NCBI GenBank assembly: GCA_021205375.1
Contig: JAJPXR010000204.1
Location: 1 to 8,814 of the forward strand
Origin: Clostridiales bacterium
Lineage (GTDB): Bacteria; Bacillota; Clostridia; Oscillospirales; Oscillospiraceae
Length of the DNA: 8,814 nucleotides
Direction: 5' to 3'
This document shows positions 7,370 through 8,814 of the stretch, piece by piece (the stretch's first letter is position 1; each line of letters begins with the position of its first letter). The notes beneath the pieces were generated by a model that was given only the letters and a program-made list of their open reading frames with translations, had not been told where the DNA came from and made no database searches. The position numbers and the translations under genes are program-made.

Positions 7370-8079
7370 GGCGTCACCCCGTTCACGTAGTCAGTCAGGG
7401 CCTTCATCATGGGGCCTTTTTTGCCCCGGCTGATGGGCAGGGCCGCGCCGTTCACCAGGGCGCAGTTGTCCCGTATCACGTCCACATGCTCCAGGTTGAC
7501 CAGACAGCCCTTGTTGCACCGGAAGAACGCGCCGCTGGAGGCCAGGCTCTTTTCCGTCTGCTGCATGGTGCCGGTGGAGACGAAATCCCCCTCCTGGGTG
7601 TGGAAGGTCAGGGCGTGGCCCTGGCTCTCCACGTAGAAAATATGGGAGAGGTCCAGCTTCCGGGTCTCCCCGGCGGTGGAGAGGACCAGATAGCGCTTTT
7701 CCCGCCGGTGAACGGTGGCGATGGCCTTGTCAAGCTGCTGGGAGAAGGCAAAGTAGGTGATGGGCTTGAGGACGTAGTCCATGGCGCCCACGGCGTAGCC
7801 CCGGATGGCGTACTGGGGCATATTGGTCACGAAGATGAGAATGACCTCCGGGTCTGTCCGGCGGATCAGCTCCGCCGCCGTCATGCCGTCCAGGTACTCC
7901 ATCTGCACATCCATAAAGATGATGTCACAGTCCCCGCTGTACCGCTCCACCAGCTCGGTGCCGTCGGTGTAGACCGTGACCCGGAGGCTCTCCCCCCGCT
8001 CCCGCTGGTAGCGGGCTGCGTAGTCCTCCATCTGCTGGGCAAAGGCGGCCTCATCCTCCACAATGGCGATTCGTATCAT
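7366..8079 (-). CDS. LytTR-family response regulator (AgrA-like)
   Basis: DNA-binding response regulator of 237 residues. The receiver domain (about 1-120) has the acidic pair Glu8/Asp9 in IVEDE, phosphoacceptor Asp57 in IIFMDVQM, Thr85 in FVTNM and Lys105 in YVLKP. The LytTR DNA-binding domain (about 130-235) carries FYVESQGH and FRCNKGCLVNLEHVDVI, typical of the family. LytTR regulators usually bind pairs of 9-bp direct repeats spaced about 21-22 bp apart and activate nearby promoters. The gene is first in a two-gene operon with the kinase and overlaps it by 4 bp (ATGA). A clear promoter lies just upstream (8128-8156), and AGAGGAG (8085-8091) precedes the ATG by 5 nt. The GH3 genes immediately downstream are the obvious candidate targets, but that is inferred from position only. 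Confidence 0.96.
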   Translation of the reverse strand: MIRIAIVEDEAAFAQQMEDYAARYQRERGESLRVTVYTDGTELVERYSGDCDIIFMDVQMEYLDGMTAAELIRRTDPEVILIFVTNMPQYAIRGYAVGAMDYVLKPITYFAFSQQLDKAIATVHRREKRYLVLSTAGETRKLDLSHIFYVESQGHALTFHTQEGDFVSTGTMQQTEKSLASSGAFFRCNKGCLVNLEHVDVIRDNCALVNGAALPISRGKKGPMMKALTDYVNGVTP

Positions 8080-8084
8080 TTCCG

Positions 8085-8091
8085 CTCCTCT
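8085..8091 (-). promoter_or_regulatory. Ribosome binding site of the response regulator gene
   Basis: AGAGGAG on the minus strand with a 5-nt spacer to the ATG at 8079. Confidence 0.7.
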
Positions 8092-8127
8092 CTGCTCGAC
8101 TTTTTCTGTACATATTCCTAATTATTT

Positions 8128-8156
8128 ATAATAGCGAATGGACGGCGGCGCGTCAA
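8128..8156 (-). promoter_or_regulatory. Sigma-A promoter of the regulator-kinase operon
   Basis: On the minus strand TTGACG (8151-8156) is followed by a 17-nt spacer and TATTAT (8128-8133). Both hexamers differ from consensus at one position and the spacing is optimal. Transcription would start near 8121, leaving a leader of about 40 nt before the ATG. The promoter lies directly after the terminator at 8172-8205, which separates this operon from the kinase gene upstream. No operator repeat is evident around it, so basal expression is likely. Confidence 0.75.
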
Positions 8157-8171
8157 GGGCAGGGACGAAGA

Positions 8172-8205
8172 AAAGCGGCCCGGAGAAAGGAACTCCGGCC
8201 GCTTT
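8172..8205 (-). terminator. Intrinsic terminator upstream of the two-component operon
   Basis: Arms AAAGCGGCC-C-GGAG (8172-8185) and CTCCGGCCGCTTT (8193-8205) form a 13-bp stem with one bulged C and a 7-nt loop. On the minus strand it is followed by a TTTTCTTC tract, so it best terminates transcripts from the sugar kinase side. It is about 210 nt beyond that gene's stop codon. Confidence 0.8.
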
Positions 8206-8208
8206 GCG

Positions 8209-8278
8209 AAAAAACTTGACTGTCCTGTTTGCTCATACGTGTACCAGAAACCCCACCGCCACAGCCTAAAGGCGGCGG
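8209..8278 (-). repeat. Dispersed hairpin repeat, copy 2
   Basis: Second copy of the element at 116-184, in inverted orientation. The core at 8239-8278 has two mismatches in 40 against copy 1, both in the stem region, which weakens the inner stem here (GCC TAAA GGC plus CCGCC/GGCGG). A6 at 8209-8214 matches the T6 end of copy 1. It lies between the sugar kinase gene and its apparent terminator. A 61-residue frame across it is not considered a gene. Confidence 0.7.
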
Positions 8279-8345
8279 GGTTTTCCGTTGGAATCACCGA
8301 CAAGGCTGATTCAGAGGGAGTACCAGGTCAACTTGCAGCGCCTGA

Positions 8346-8373
8346 CTAACAGCTAACGGCTAATAGCTAACAG
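8346..8373. repeat. Heptamer tandem repeat
   Basis: Four contiguous 7-bp units: CTAACAG, CTAACGG, CTAATAG and CTAACAG, with a decayed fifth unit (CTCATCA) after them. It lies about 45 nt beyond the stop codon of the sugar kinase gene. Seven is not a multiple that pairs with coding, and no frame here is convincing. The unit count could vary between strains by slippage. Confidence 0.75.
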
Positions 8374-8417
8374 CTCATCAACGGGACTGATGCAAAAAGC
8401 TGACCGGGGAACGTGGC

Positions 8418-8814
8418 TCACCGCTTGATGTCGTAATTCATGTTCATCAGATTGCGGATGCTCTGCACGTCGTCGGTGATGTTGGCGTCGCCGTGGATGG
8501 TGTGCTTGATGACGCTGCTGGCCACGGCGAAGTTGACCAGGTCCATGGGCTTGTAGTTGTGCATCATGGCGTAGATCATGCCGCTGGCGAAGGCGTCGCC
8601 GCCGCCCACCCGGTCCAGGATATTAAAGGTGAACAGCTTGCTCTCGAAGGTGTGGCCCTGATACCACATGTACGCCTTGAGGCTGTTTTCGCTGCCGGAG
8701 TGGGCGTAGCGGACGTGGCGGCCAATGCACTTGAGGTTGGGATACCGCTCCACGAAGTGCTGGAACACCTCGTCCTGCTGCTCATAGCTGGGCTGGAGGG
8801 GAACGCCGTCCTTC
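8418..8814 (-). CDS. kdgK: PfkB-family sugar kinase, probably 2-keto-3-deoxygluconate kinase (5' end outside window)
   Basis: C-terminal 131 residues of a ribokinase-fold sugar kinase. The frame stays open to the window edge, so the true start is off the window. The GTG at 8768 is internal. The PfkB signature DRVGGGDAFASGMIY holds the GGGD anion hole and catalytic base Asp. It is followed by the helical stretch VNFAVASSVIKHTIHGDAN, which resembles the KHTIxGD pattern of clostridial 2-keto-3-deoxygluconate kinases. That enzyme phosphorylates KDG at the end of hexuronate breakdown, giving KDPG for the aldolase. The gene is separated from the two-component operon by a repeat and a strong terminator, so I infer no direct link with the GH3 genes. 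A fructokinase or another PfkB sugar kinase remains possible, because the substrate-binding N-terminal part is missing. Confidence 0.85.
   Translation of the reverse strand, partial: KDGVPLQPSYEQQDEVFQHFVERYPNLKCIGRHVRYAHSGSENSLKAYMWYQGHTFESKLFTFNILDRVGGGDAFASGMIYAMMHNYKPMDLVNFAVASSVIKHTIHGDANITDDVQSIRNLMNMNYDIKR

Noticed and set aside
8118..8303. A 61-residue minus-strand frame containing AAFRLWRWGFWYT, with a similar AAFRRWRRGFWYT in a plus-strand frame near 119-157.
   Set aside because: The similarity comes from the dispersed repeat. The two differences change amino acids, there is no ribosome binding site, and the frame runs through a terminator and promoter.

Overview
The window is GC-rich Firmicutes chromosome, most like a gut Oscillospiraceae/Clostridiales bacterium. 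This rests on high-GC coding DNA, canonical AGGAGG ribosome binding sites, an AgrC/AgrA-type two-component pair, GH3 enzymes of clostridial type and a dispersed GC-rich hairpin repeat. The genus is an inference from style, not from a marker gene. All five real genes lie on the minus strand, so transcription runs from high to low coordinates.

Layout in transcription order. (1) 8418-8814: the 3' part of a PfkB-family sugar kinase, probably 2-keto-3-deoxygluconate kinase, running off the window edge. (2) 8080-8417: a 338-base gene-free gap holding a four-copy heptamer tandem repeat, one copy of a dispersed hairpin repeat, a strong intrinsic terminator and a good sigma-A promoter. (3) 7366-8079 and 6041-7369: a LytTR response regulator and a polytopic GHKL histidine kinase, overlapping by 4 bp and co-transcribed. 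(4) 5850-6040: an AT-rich leader with a terminator-like hairpin, a probable -10 box and an inverted repeat. (5) 2844-5849: a 1001-residue membrane-anchored GH3 enzyme with its two catalytic domains in reversed order. (6) 2650-2843: an intercistronic gap with a very stable stem-loop. (7) 232-2649: a cytoplasmic GH3 beta-glucosidase-like enzyme with a C-terminal extension. (8) 1-231: stem-loops and a second copy of the dispersed repeat, inverted relative to the first.

Working model (inference): the membrane kinase senses an extracellular signal, and its LytTR partner controls the GH3 pair through the AT-rich leader. The anchored GH3 trims a glycoside outside the membrane and the cytoplasmic GH3 finishes imported products. 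No transporter, AgrB or AgrD gene is visible, so the signal could be a sugar/glycoside or a peptide made elsewhere. The most unusual items are the permuted, doubly membrane-tethered GH3, its pairing with a quorum-sensing-type regulator, and the inverted repeat copies that bracket the module.
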